Assembly: GCF_025144725.1 (NCBI RefSeq)
Contig: NZ_JALXKS010000006.1
Coordinates: 35,815 to 99,814 of the forward strand
Length of the DNA: 64,000 nucleotides
Origin: Brevibacterium sp. p3-SID960
Lineage (GTDB): Bacteria > Actinomycetota > Actinomycetes > Actinomycetales > Brevibacteriaceae
Reading direction: 5' to 3'
A program made the translations under genes and the position numbers. Below, in pieces: positions 54,028 through 62,458 of the stretch. Position 1 is the first letter of the stretch; each line of letters opens with the position of its first letter. The notes under the pieces are model-generated. The model was given only the letters and a program-made list of their open reading frames with translations. It had not been told where the DNA came from and searched no databases.

Positions 54028-54812
54028 CTACACGCGGGCGCGGATCTCGCGGGCGAGTTCGCGGCGCTTGGCCTGCTCGACGGGGTCGGGCACGGGCAGC
54101 GAGGCGATGAGCTTGCGGGTGTAGTCGTGCTGCGGGCTGCCGAGCACCTGCGCGCCGGTGCCCTCTTCGAGCAGGCGGCCGTGGAAGAGCACGCCGATGC
54201 GGTCGGAGAGCATGTCGACGACGGCGAGGTCGTGACTGATGAACAGCGCGGCGTAGTGGAACCGCTCCTGCAGCTCGGCGAAGAGCTCGAGCACGCGCGC
54301 CTGGACGGACACGTCGAGGGCGCTGGTGGGCTCGTCGGCGATGAGCAGCTCGGGGTTGAGCGCGATGCCGCGGGCGAGCGAGGCGCGCTGGCGCTGACCG
54401 CCGGAGAGCTCGTGCGGGTAGCGCTGGGCGTAGGCCTCGGGCAGCTGGACGGCTTCGAGCAGCTCGCGGGTGCGCTGACGGCGGTCGTGAGCGGACATGT
54501 CCGGCTGGTGCACGGCGATCGGCTCGGCGACGCACTCGCCGATGCTCAGGTGCGGGTTGAAGGACGCCGCCGGGTCCTGGAAGACGAATCCGATGCGCTT
54601 GCGCAGCGGCTTGAACTTCCGCTCCTTGAACCCGACCATCTCGTGGCCGAACACGGTGAGCGAGCCGCCGGTGGCCTTCGTCAGTCCGGCGATCGCGCGC
54701 CCGATGGTCGTCTTGCCGGAGCCGGACTCGCCGACCATGCCGAACACCTCACCGGGCCGGATCTCGAAGCTGACCCCGTCGACGGCGGTGAAGTCGGGCT
54801 TGCCGAAGTGTG
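54028..54812 (-). pseudogene. Oligopeptide ABC importer ATPase (OppF/DppF type), 5'-truncated
   Basis: The minus strand encodes most of an OppF-type ATPase: FGKPDFTAVDGVSFEIRPGE, Walker A GMVGESGSGKTTIGRAIAGL, RIGFVFQDPAASFNPHLSIG, signature YPHELSGGQRQRASLARGIA, Walker B LLIADEPTSALDVSVQARVL, and switch His LFISHDLAVVD. The C-terminus is shorter than usual (ends DPVEQAKRRELAREIRARV) and lacks the OppF zinc/Cys tail. Upstream of about 54812 homology stops: the frame reads RCGGAPCPRS and the expected N-terminal strand and start codon are absent. No DppA-D partners lie nearby. This indicates a broken, orphan gene; translation from ATG 54747 would lack the first strands. Confidence 0.75.
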
Positions 54813-55075
54813 ACCGTGGGCACGGGGCTCCCCCGCACCTGCGGACATTCGTCTGCGCACCGGATGCATACCAGGACGTTTGTCATGCCGCTAGGGGTCG
54901 CCGGCGATTCACAGTGAATTGACACACACCGCGGAGTGTGGCTGAATCAGTCCGTGTGATGCCGCGCACAGAGATCGTGCACGTGCTGCTCCCCCTCCCT
55001 CTCACATCCGGGATCGGAGGATCCCGCTGCCTTACCCGAGGCGGTGGCTGGGCTGATTTCCTAAGGAGTCCTTTC
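54813..55075. other. Gap upstream of the AGCS gene
   Basis: Apart from the palindrome ATTCAC-A-GTGAAT at about 54908-54920 and the AAGGAG ribosome site before 55076, nothing is recognised in these 263 nt. The palindrome may be an operator for the symporter gene. Confidence 0.3.
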
Positions 55076-56638
55076 ATGTCAGACATCATCAGTCTGCTCA
55101 ACGACCTCGTCTGGTCACCGGTGCTCGTGTACCTGTGCCTGGGCGTCGGCGTGTTCTTCACGATCCGCACAAAGGCGATCCAGATCCGCCGGATCGGCGA
55201 CATCTTCGTCTACATGTTCACCGGAAAGGGCTCCGCCTCAGGAGTCTCGTCCTTCCAGTCCCTGGCGGTCTCGCTGTCCGGCCGTGTGGGCACCGGCAAC
55301 ATCGCCGGCGTCGCCACCGCGATCGCGCTCGGCGGGCCGGGTGCGGTGTTCTGGATGTGGGTGGTCGCCCTGCTCGGCGCGTCCACCTCGTTCGTCGAAT
55401 CGACGCTCGGCCAGATCTACAAGGAGCGCGACCGCGACACCGGCGAGTACCGCGGCGGCCCGGCCTACTACCTGGCGAAGGCGTACGCGCACACGAAGGC
55501 CAAAGGCCTGTTCGAGCTCTACGGCGCAGTCTTCGCCTGTGTTGCGATCTTTGCGATGAGCTCGCTGCTGCCGGGTGTGCAGGCCAACGGCATCTCCTCG
55601 GCAATGGCCAATGCGTGGGGCCTGGAGCCGTGGATCCCGGCTGTGGGCATCGTCATCGTGCTCGGGTTCATCATCATCGGCGGCATCAAGCGCATCGCGA
55701 ACTTCGCTTCGATCGTCGTGCCGTTCATGGCTGTCATCTACATCATCGGTGCGCTCGTCGTCGTCATCATCAATGCCGGGGCCATCCCTGAGGTCATCTC
55801 GCTCATCTTCTCCTCGGCCTTCGGCGTCAACGCCGCCTTCGGTGCCGTCATCGGCGAGGCTGTGGCCTGGGGCGTCAAGCGCGGCATCTACTCCAATGAG
55901 GCCGGCCAGGGCACCGGCCCGCACGCCGCAGCCGCCTCGGAGGTCTCCCACCCGGCCAAGCAGGGCCTGGTGCAGGCTGGTGCGGTCTACATCGACACGC
56001 TGCTGGTGTGCTCGGCGACTGCGTTCATGATCCTCTCGACCGGCATGTACCGCGTCTACGAGGGTGAGGACGGCGGCCCGCTCGTCGGCGAGGGCGGACG
56101 CCTGCCCGAGGGCGTCGAGGCCGGCCCGGGCTACGTGCAGAACAGCTTCGACACGATCGTGCCGGGCCTGGGCGCGAGCTTCATCGCGATCTCGCTGGCG
56201 TTCTTCGCCTTCACCACGATCGTGGCCTACTACTACATGGCTGAGACGAACCTCTCCTACCTGCTGCGCAACTCGCGCAACGACAAGCTGCGCAACGTGC
56301 TCATGCGCCTGCTGCAGCTGGCGATCCTCGTGGCCGTCGTCATCGGCGCTGTCGGCGGTGCCGGTGATGCCTGGACGCTCGGCGACATCGGTGTGGGCCT
56401 CATGGCATGGCTCAACATCATCGGCATCCTGCTCGTCCAGGGTCCGGCGTTCAAGATCCTCAAGGACTTCGAGGCCCAGCGCAAGGCCGGCAAGGACCCG
56501 GTCTACATTCCGGAGACGTGCCCGATCCCGGGTGCCGAGCACTGGGAGTCGGGCCTGCACATCGAGGCCCACGAGGAGGCCACCGGCCAGAAGATCGACC
56601 GGCGCACCGGCGATCTCCTCGACCTCCCGCGCCCCTGA
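55076..56638 (+). CDS. AGCS-family Na+:alanine/glycine symporter
   Basis: A 520-residue symporter with about 11 helices. Signatures: SLSGRVGTGNIAGVATAIAL near 66-86 (the AGCS motif with Na+/amino acid contacts), GGPGAVFWMWVVALLGASTS, ERDRDTGEYRGGPAYYLAKA, WGVKRGIYSNEAGQGTGPHA near 262 and FAFTTIVAYYYMAETNLSYL. It imports small neutral amino acids (L- or D-alanine, glycine). The 50-residue hydrophilic C-terminus is longer than average. AAGGAG 8 nt upstream fixes ATG 55076; a longer open frame is non-conserved. A strong terminator follows. Confidence 0.93.
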   Translation: MSDIISLLNDLVWSPVLVYLCLGVGVFFTIRTKAIQIRRIGDIFVYMFTGKGSASGVSSFQSLAVSLSGRVGTGNIAGVATAIALGGPGAVFWMWVVALLGASTSFVESTLGQIYKERDRDTGEYRGGPAYYLAKAYAHTKAKGLFELYGAVFACVAIFAMSSLLPGVQANGISSAMANAWGLEPWIPAVGIVIVLGFIIIGGIKRIANFASIVVPFMAVIYIIGALVVVIINAGAIPEVISLIFSSAFGVNAAFGAVIGEAVAWGVKRGIYSNEAGQGTGPHAAAASEVSHPAKQGLVQAGAVYIDTLLVCSATAFMILSTGMYRVYEGEDGGPLVGEGGRLPEGVEAGPGYVQNSFDTIVPGLGASFIAISLAFFAFTTIVAYYYMAETNLSYLLRNSRNDKLRNVLMRLLQLAILVAVVIGAVGGAGDAWTLGDIGVGLMAWLNIIGILLVQGPAFKILKDFEAQRKAGKDPVYIPETCPIPGAEHWESGLHIEAHEEATGQKIDRRTGDLLDLPRP

Positions 56639-56710
56639 GCGGCCGATGACCTGACTCGCAGGCCGTCTGAGCAGCCGAAGCTCACCTGACCGGCGTCCCA
56701 CCCCTTCACG

Positions 56711-56747
56711 CGGCCCCGGCGGAGGCATCTCCCATCCGCCGGGGCCG
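56711..56747 (+). terminator. Strong terminator after the AGCS gene
   Basis: CGGCCCCGGCGG (56711-56722) pairs perfectly over 12 bp with CCGCCGGGGCCG (56736-56747), loop 13 nt, then TTGCAT. The strongest intrinsic hairpin in the window. Confidence 0.8.
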
Positions 56748-56820
56748 TTGCATGCGTGATGTCGGCTCACCGCCGGCAGCGATTGCCTGACCATGCGTTC
56801 TCACAATCTGAATCAGACCC

Positions 56821-56850
56821 TTGACACAGACGGCCGCCCTCGCGAAAATT
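56821..56850 (+). promoter_or_regulatory. Promoter of the D-amino-acid operon
   Basis: Perfect -35 TTGACA (56821-56826), 18-nt spacer, -10 AAAATT (56845-56850). The start of transcription falls near 56857, inside the LacI-type operator, so bound repressor would block initiation. Confidence 0.6.
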
Positions 56851-56851
56851 A

Positions 56852-56865
56852 TGCAAACGTTTGCA
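56852..56865. promoter_or_regulatory. LacI-family operator
   Basis: TGCAAACGTTTGCA is a perfect 14-bp palindrome with the central CG typical of LacI/GalR operators. It overlaps the predicted transcription start. A LacI-family regulator gene closes the cluster at 62459. Confidence 0.8.
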
Positions 56866-56899
56866 CATGTGTATCGAGGCACTGCGGGAGGGCGGAATT

Positions 56900-57877
56900 G
56901 TGAGCAAGGTTGTCGTCGGAGTCGCTCAGGTGGGCGGAATCCAGCCGGAGGAATCGCGTGAGCAGGTGGTCGCGCGCCTCATTGCGCTGGTGGAGACTGC
57001 CGCTGCGCGCGGCTGCACACTCGTGGTGTTCCCGGAGCTGACTCTCACGACGTTCTTCCCGCGCTACTGGGTCGATGACCTCAGCGCCGTCGACACCCAT
57101 TTTGAGCGGTCGATGCCCAATCCGCAGGTGCAGCCGCTGTTCGACCGGGCCGCTGAGCTCGGGATCGCCTTTGTGCTCGGCTATGCGGAGCTGACTCCGG
57201 AAGGGCAGCACTTCAACACGGCGATCGCCGTCGACACCGATGGCACGATCGCCGGCACCTACCGCAAGGTCCACCTGCCCGGGCATGCCGATGACCGCGG
57301 CATCGCCCAGCAGCACCTGGAGAAGCGCTATTTCGAGATCGGCGATCAGGGCTTCCCGGTGTTCACCATCGCCGGTGTTCGGGTGGGCCTGGCGATCTGC
57401 AATGACCGGCGTTGGGCGGAGACCTACCGAATCCTCGCGCTCAACGGCGCCGACCTCGTCGCAATCGGCTACAACACCCCGTTCACCTCGGTCCCGGGTA
57501 TGGATCCCGAGGCGCACCGGGCGATGGACGAGCATCTGCTGTCGGTGCGCGCCGGCGCCTACCAGAACGCCGTCTGGGTGCTGGCGGCCGGCAAGTCCGG
57601 TGTTGAGGACGGCCACCGGCTCATCGGCGGGTCCTGTGTCGTCTCCCCCACCGGCGATGTCGTCGCCCTGGCGGTCGGTGAGGGCGATGAGCTCGTCGTC
57701 GCCGAATACGACTCTGCAACCGCTGAGCCCTACCGCCGAGAGCTGTTCAACTTCGGCAAGCACCGCAAGCCCGAGCACTACCGGCTCATCGCCGAACAGA
57801 CCGACCGCGCTGGCGCTGCCGGCGAACAGACCGACCGCGCCGGCGCTGCCGACCAGCAGTCTGAGGTGATCGCGTGA
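56900..57877 (+). CDS. N-carbamoyl-D-amino-acid hydrolase (nitrilase superfamily)
   Basis: A 325-residue carbon-nitrogen hydrolase. The catalytic triad is visible: Glu46 (VVFPELTLTTFFPRYW), Lys123 (GTYRKVHLPGHAD), Cys167 (GLAICNDRRWAETYRIL). The blocks HLEKRYFEIGDQGFPVF, GYNTPFTSV and LSVRAGAYQNAVWVLAAGK follow Agrobacterium-type DCase closely, so the substrate is probably an N-carbamoyl-D-amino acid, giving D-amino acid, CO2 and ammonia. GGAGG 8 nt upstream favours GTG 56900; ATG 56861 overlaps the operator. The C-terminal tail holds a perfect-period duplication (EQTDRAGAA twice). First gene of the operon; overlaps the next by 4 nt. Confidence 0.88.
   Translation: MSKVVVGVAQVGGIQPEESREQVVARLIALVETAAARGCTLVVFPELTLTTFFPRYWVDDLSAVDTHFERSMPNPQVQPLFDRAAELGIAFVLGYAELTPEGQHFNTAIAVDTDGTIAGTYRKVHLPGHADDRGIAQQHLEKRYFEIGDQGFPVFTIAGVRVGLAICNDRRWAETYRILALNGADLVAIGYNTPFTSVPGMDPEAHRAMDEHLLSVRAGAYQNAVWVLAAGKSGVEDGHRLIGGSCVVSPTGDVVALAVGEGDELVVAEYDSATAEPYRRELFNFGKHRKPEHYRLIAEQTDRAGAAGEQTDRAGAADQQSEVIA
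57793..57852 (+). repeat. 30-bp tandem duplication at the 3' end of the hydrolase gene
   Basis: The 30-nt unit at 57793-57822 is repeated at 57823-57852 with two base changes. It encodes EQTDRAGAAG and EQTDRAGAAD and lengthens the tail without disrupting the frame. Confidence 0.85.
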
Positions 57878-59454
57878 CCAGCAGGATCACCGCACTGACC
57901 GGCGGCACCATCATCGACGGCACCGGCGCCCCGGCCCGACCGGGCACCGTCCTCATCGCTGACGGTGTCATCACCGATGTCGTCGAGCCGGCGGCGTCTC
58001 TGGCTGCCGATATCGAGACTGTCGACTGCTCCGGGCTCGTCATCGCCCCGGGCTTCATCGACACCCATTCGCACGCGGACAACGCCCCGCTCCTTGCCGA
58101 GGACGATGTCTCCAAGATCGAGCAGGGCGTGACGACGGAGGTAACCGGCAACTGCGGCTTCAGCCTCGCCCCGGTCGACCCGTTCAACGAGGAGGCCGTG
58201 CACACGCTGCTGGCCCGGATCTTCCCGCCGATGGACGTCTCCTGGAGCCGCGTCGATGAGCTCTTCGCAGCACTCGAGGACCGCCGGCTCATCACCCACC
58301 ACGCCCCGCTCGTGGGGCACAACGTGCTGCGGATCGCGGCGATGGGAGCCGACGGCCGCACCGCGGAGCCGGATGAGGTCGCTGCGATGGTGCGGGAGCT
58401 GGAGAAAGCCCTGGAAGCCGGGGCCTTCGGGCTCTCCAGTGGTCTCATCTACCCGCCAGGGCTGTTCTCCGATCCGTCAGAGCTCCGCGCCCTGACCGCG
58501 CTGCTGGGCGCCGAGCGCGTCTACGCCACGCATATGCGCAATGAGTCGAGCCGGGTCTTCGAGAGCATCGCGGAATCATTGGCCGCCGTGGGCGAGCGCT
58601 GCCGCCTGCACGTCTCCCACGTCAAGATCGCCGATCCGCAGCAGTGGGGTCGGATGGATGATTACATGGCTGCGCTCGACCAGGCGCGGGAGAACGGGCA
58701 GGACGTCTACCAGGACGCATACCCGTACAGCGCTGGCAGCACGATGCTGACGGCGACGCTGCCGCCGTGGTTCCACGACGGCGGGGAGCCGGCGGTGCTC
58801 AGCCGCCTGGAGTCAGCCGAGGCGCTCGAACGGGCTCTGCACGACATGGAGAACGACCGCTCCTACGAGAACATGGTGATCGGCGGCTGGGACAAGATCG
58901 TCATCTCCAGCACGCGTTCGCACCGCTATGAGGGCGCCTCGCTCACTGAGCTGGCTCACAGGCTGGGCGTCAAGCCGTTCGAAGCGCTCGTGCGGGTGCT
59001 GCGCGAGGAGCAGCTCAAGGCCACGATGGTCGTGCACTTCATGCATGAGGACGATGTCCGCACCGCGCTGCGGCATCCGCTCACGGCGATCGGCTCCGAC
59101 GGTCTGCCACCGGGCACCGGCGGCAGGCCGCATCCGCGGACCTTCGGGACCTTCCCACGGGTGCTCGGCCACTATGCCCGTGATGAAGGGATCATGCCCC
59201 TGGAGGATGCGGTGCGGCGGATGACGCAGCTGCCGGCGCAGATCTTCGGACTCACCGACCGCGGCGTCATCCGGCGCGGGGCGGCAGCCGATCTCGTCAC
59301 CTTCGACCCGGCGGCGATCATCGACACGGCCACCTACGCGGAGCCGACCAACCGGCCGCGCGGCATCGACCGTGTGTTCCAGGAAGGCCGCCTCGTCGTC
59401 GAGGGCGGCCTGTGGCAGGGTCAGCGGCACGGCCGCCGGCTGACGGCGGCATGA
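57874..59454 (+). CDS. N-acyl-D-amino-acid deacylase (D-aminoacylase) family amidohydrolase
   Basis: A 526-residue amidohydrolase with the D-aminoacylase metal set: HxH in FIDTHSHADN (His65, His67), Cys94 in EVTGNCGFSLAP, His in YATHMRNES, His in HVSHVKIAD and Asp in IGSDGLPPGTGG. It cleaves N-acyl-D-amino acids to D-amino acids; D-glutamate- or D-aspartate-specific relatives look alike, and a few members act on other amides. Start GTG 57874 overlaps the hydrolase stop (GTGA). With its neighbours it supplies free D-amino acids from blocked forms in the cytosol. Confidence 0.88.
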   Translation: MTSRITALTGGTIIDGTGAPARPGTVLIADGVITDVVEPAASLAADIETVDCSGLVIAPGFIDTHSHADNAPLLAEDDVSKIEQGVTTEVTGNCGFSLAPVDPFNEEAVHTLLARIFPPMDVSWSRVDELFAALEDRRLITHHAPLVGHNVLRIAAMGADGRTAEPDEVAAMVRELEKALEAGAFGLSSGLIYPPGLFSDPSELRALTALLGAERVYATHMRNESSRVFESIAESLAAVGERCRLHVSHVKIADPQQWGRMDDYMAALDQARENGQDVYQDAYPYSAGSTMLTATLPPWFHDGGEPAVLSRLESAEALERALHDMENDRSYENMVIGGWDKIVISSTRSHRYEGASLTELAHRLGVKPFEALVRVLREEQLKATMVVHFMHEDDVRTALRHPLTAIGSDGLPPGTGGRPHPRTFGTFPRVLGHYARDEGIMPLEDAVRRMTQLPAQIFGLTDRGVIRRGAAADLVTFDPAAIIDTATYAEPTNRPRGIDRVFQEGRLVVEGGLWQGQRHGRRLTAA

Positions 59455-60518
59455 GCGGCCGGCCCGTGCCCGGGGTCGCCACGCCGGCGCTCGTCGTCGA
59501 CACCGCTGTCCTCGACCGGAACATCGCGGCCACCCACCGTTTCCTCACCCAATCCGGGGTGCGCATCCGCCCGCACGTCAAGACGCACAAATCGCTGGAG
59601 ATCGCCGGCCGGCAGCTGGCCGCCGGCGCCAGCGGGCTGACGGTTGCCACGATCGGCGAGGCCGAGGTGTTCGCGCAGGTCTGCGATGACCTGTTCATCG
59701 CCTATCCGCTGTGGCCGGATGCTGAGCAGTTCGCAGTCCTCAACGCCCTGGCCTCCCGTGTCCGGTTGGCTGTCGGCGCGGATTCGGCTGAGGGGATCGC
59801 GCATCTGGCCGCAGCACTCGACCCAGCAGTCGAGCTCATGATCGAGATCGACTCCGGCCATCACCGCACCGGCTGCGCCCCAGAGGATGCCGGGGCACTC
59901 GCCGCTGCCGCCGGCCGGCTCGGCCTGCGGGTCCGCGGAGTGTTCACGTTCCCCGGCCACAGCTACGGCCCGGGCACCACAGCGAGCGCAGCCGCGGACG
60001 AGTCCGCTGCACTCACTGCCGCTGCGGCCTCGATCCGCACCGCCACCGGTCAGGACGAGCTCGAACTCAGCGGCGGGTCGACGCCCTCGCACCGCTCGAC
60101 GGCAGCCGGCGTCATCACCGAGGCGCGCCCGGGCGTCTACGTCTTCAACGACGCCCAGCAGTGGGAGCTCGGCACCGCCGATCCCAATGCCATCTCGCTG
60201 ACCGCCTATGCCCGGGTGGTGAGCACCCGGCCCGGGCATTTCGTCCTTGATGCCGGCAGCAAGGTGCTCGGCGCGGATCGGGCGCCCTATGCCAGCGGTT
60301 ATGGGCGGCTGCTCGACCTGCCGGAGGCGCGGATCATCCAGCTGAGCGAACACCATGCGGTGGTCGCCTCCGATGCCCCGGTCGAGGTCGGCAGCACCGT
60401 CCGGGTGGTGCCCAATCATGTGTGCACTGCCGTCAATCTCGTAAGCGAGCTCGTTCCCGTCCTCGGGACGCACGCCCATTCCCCGTGGCCAGTCGATGCC
60501 CGGGGCCGGAACAGGTGA
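59451..60518 (+). CDS. D-threonine aldolase / D-serine dehydratase-like PLP enzyme
   Basis: A 355-residue fold-type III PLP protein. The alanine-racemase-like N-terminal barrel starts VATPALVVDTAVLDRNIAAT and has the PLP lysine in RPHVKTHKSLEIA near 47. ELSGGSTPSHRSTAAG binds phosphate. The C-terminal domain ends with the metal site HHAVV and VVPNHVCTAVNLVSEL (His and Cys), shared by DSD1 and D-threonine aldolase. It either deaminates a D-hydroxy amino acid or cleaves it to glycine and an aldehyde. ATG 59451 overlaps the deacylase stop (ATGA). Confidence 0.87.
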   Translation: MSGRPVPGVATPALVVDTAVLDRNIAATHRFLTQSGVRIRPHVKTHKSLEIAGRQLAAGASGLTVATIGEAEVFAQVCDDLFIAYPLWPDAEQFAVLNALASRVRLAVGADSAEGIAHLAAALDPAVELMIEIDSGHHRTGCAPEDAGALAAAAGRLGLRVRGVFTFPGHSYGPGTTASAAADESAALTAAAASIRTATGQDELELSGGSTPSHRSTAAGVITEARPGVYVFNDAQQWELGTADPNAISLTAYARVVSTRPGHFVLDAGSKVLGADRAPYASGYGRLLDLPEARIIQLSEHHAVVASDAPVEVGSTVRVVPNHVCTAVNLVSELVPVLGTHAHSPWPVDARGRNR

Positions 60519-60535
60519 CAGAAAGGAAAACGACG

Positions 60536-60874
60536 ATGTCCAGTCAAACTGAACACGCGTCTGCACGGACGACGGAGTTCGAGGAGGATCCCCGGTACCG
60601 GATCGCAGGGCGCGAAGCGCTGCTCTGCTTCGGGTACTGGGCGGTCTTCACAGTCGGAGCCGTCATCATCGCATGGCTGCTCGGCCACCGGGATCCTTCT
60701 CAGATCGGCTTCATCATGGGTTTCCCCGACTGGTTCTTCTGGTCAGCGCTCGCATTCGTCGCCGTCATGGCGATCCCGGTGCCGTATCTGATCGTCAAGC
60801 TCGGCTTCACGGATATGGATCTTGAGCCAGAGCCGCAGCCAGGCTCTCCGGGTGCTAGGGAGGTGAAGCGATGA
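60536..60874 (+). CDS. YhdT-like small membrane partner of the symporter
   Basis: A 112-residue protein with two helices, LLCFGYWAVFTVGAVIIAWL (about 30-49) and WFFWSALAFVAVMAIPVPYL (about 65-84), between them IGFIMGFPDWF; it ends acidic (MDLEPEPQPGSPGARE). The FGYW and GxPxWFFW pattern is that of YhdT/DUF997 proteins that accompany PanF-type symporters. AAAGGA upstream supports ATG 60536. It overlaps the symporter gene by ATGA, so the two are made together, probably as one complex. Confidence 0.8.
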   Translation: MSSQTEHASARTTEFEEDPRYRIAGREALLCFGYWAVFTVGAVIIAWLLGHRDPSQIGFIMGFPDWFFWSALAFVAVMAIPVPYLIVKLGFTDMDLEPEPQPGSPGAREVKR

Positions 60875-62376
60875 GGTGGGATGTCGCTCTTCCGATCATG
60901 CTGATGTTCGCCACCATGATCCCGCTGGCCTATGTGGCGATCCGGCGCAGCCGCAAGCATGACAACAAGACCTCCAGCTACTATCTGGGCGGCCGTACGC
61001 TCGGCCCGTGGGTCCTCATCTTCACCGTGCTGGCATCTGCTGCCAGCGCCGGTACCTTCATCGGCACCGCCGGCCTGGCCTATGCGCAGGGCTACGGCTG
61101 GGTCTGGGGTGCGATGATGCAGGTCCCCTCAGCGGTCCTGGCGCTGGGTCTGGTCGGCAAGAAGTATGCGATCGTGGCCCGCAAGCTCAATCTCATCACC
61201 TTCACTGACTTCTTCAAGGAGCGCTACGAGAGCCGCGGCGTCACGTTCCTCACCTCGATCTGCATGGTGATCTTCCTCGTCGCCTATATGGTCGCCCAGT
61301 TCGTCGGCGGCGCCCGGGTGCTCGAATCGATCACCGGGATCAACTACTTCGTGCTCGTCATCATCTTCGCCGGAGTCGTAGCGCTGTACACGGCGTTCGG
61401 CGGATTCCTCGCTGCCGCCTTCACCGATGCCGCACAGGGCGTCATCATGCTGTTCGGCGGTGTGGCGCTGTGGATCGTCGTCCTCACCGCCGTCGGCGGC
61501 GTATCCGAAGTCGAAGCAGGCACCAAGGCCCTCGACGGCCAGCTCTACGTGCTGCCCGGTGACAGCGGCTTCGATCTGCCGATGATGATCTCCTATGCGG
61601 TGATGTTCGGCCTGCTGCTGGCGGCGCTGCCGCACGTGTCCGTGCGGGCGATGTCGTACCGCAACTCCGCGGCGCTGCACAAGGCACTGTGGGTGGGGCC
61701 GGCGATCATGGCGGTGTTCACGCTCGGATTCGGTGCGATGGGTCTCATCGGCCGGGTGCTGTACCCGGAGGCAGAGCTGGCCGATATGGTCCTGCCGACG
61801 CTCATCATCGACCACCTGCCAGGCCCGCTGGCCGGTGCGGTCCTCGCTGCTCCGCTGGCTGCGGTCATGTCGACGGTCGACTCGATGATCCTGGTGGTCT
61901 CCGCGGCCCTCGTTCGCGACCTCTACCGCGGCTTCATCAAGCCGGACATGTCGGATGCCGCCCAGTCGAAGGCCGGCACCTGGACCAGTCTGGCGATCGG
62001 CGTCGTCGTTCTCGTCCTGGCGCTGAATCCGCCGGACTTCCTGCAGCACATCATCAACTTCGCCATCGGGGGTCTCGAGGCGGGCCTGTTCGTGCCGCTC
62101 ATCCTCGGCCTGTACTGGAAGCGCGGCAACGCCCTGGGAGCGATCCTCTCGCTGCTCGGCGGCATGCTGTACTACCTGCTGGCAGCTAACTTCATCCCGG
62201 CGCTGAGCCTGGGGATGATGCCAGTGCTCATGGCGACGGTGTTCTCACTGGTGCTCTATGTGCTCGCAGCGTTCATCGGCCCACGGCCCTCGCATCGGGT
62301 CATTGTCAAGTTCTGGGGCACCCAGAAGGCGATCGAAGCGATGCGCGCGGAGACCCAGCCGGCTGTCCGCGGCTGA
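60871..62376 (+). CDS. Sodium:solute symporter (SSS family, PanF-like)
   Basis: A 501-residue LeuT-fold symporter with about 13 helices. SSYYLGGRTLGPWVLIFTVL near 32-51, ASAGTFIGTAGLAYAQGYGW near 56, a central GGFLAAAFTDAAQGVIMLFG (the SSS signature region) near 172 and APLAAVMSTVDSMILVVSAA near 330 (the Na2-site Ser pair) are visible. Specificity cannot be read, but its place between the D-amino-acid enzymes and their regulator makes an N-blocked or free D-amino acid the likely cargo. Last structural gene of the operon. Confidence 0.9.
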   Translation: MRWDVALPIMLMFATMIPLAYVAIRRSRKHDNKTSSYYLGGRTLGPWVLIFTVLASAASAGTFIGTAGLAYAQGYGWVWGAMMQVPSAVLALGLVGKKYAIVARKLNLITFTDFFKERYESRGVTFLTSICMVIFLVAYMVAQFVGGARVLESITGINYFVLVIIFAGVVALYTAFGGFLAAAFTDAAQGVIMLFGGVALWIVVLTAVGGVSEVEAGTKALDGQLYVLPGDSGFDLPMMISYAVMFGLLLAALPHVSVRAMSYRNSAALHKALWVGPAIMAVFTLGFGAMGLIGRVLYPEAELADMVLPTLIIDHLPGPLAGAVLAAPLAAVMSTVDSMILVVSAALVRDLYRGFIKPDMSDAAQSKAGTWTSLAIGVVVLVLALNPPDFLQHIINFAIGGLEAGLFVPLILGLYWKRGNALGAILSLLGGMLYYLLAANFIPALSLGMMPVLMATVFSLVLYVLAAFIGPRPSHRVIVKFWGTQKAIEAMRAETQPAVRG

Positions 62377-62458
62377 GCGCGGCAGGCGGCACGGTGGACG
62401 CGTGCGCGGCGCAGAGCAGCGCATGTGCGGCGCCGGCCCTCGGTGAGATCATGGCAGC

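Noticed and set aside
56861..56899. ATG 56861 as the start of the N-carbamoyl hydrolase
   Set aside because: It lies at the operator and predicted transcription start with no ribosome site, whereas GTG 56900 has GGAGG at good spacing and begins the conserved sequence.
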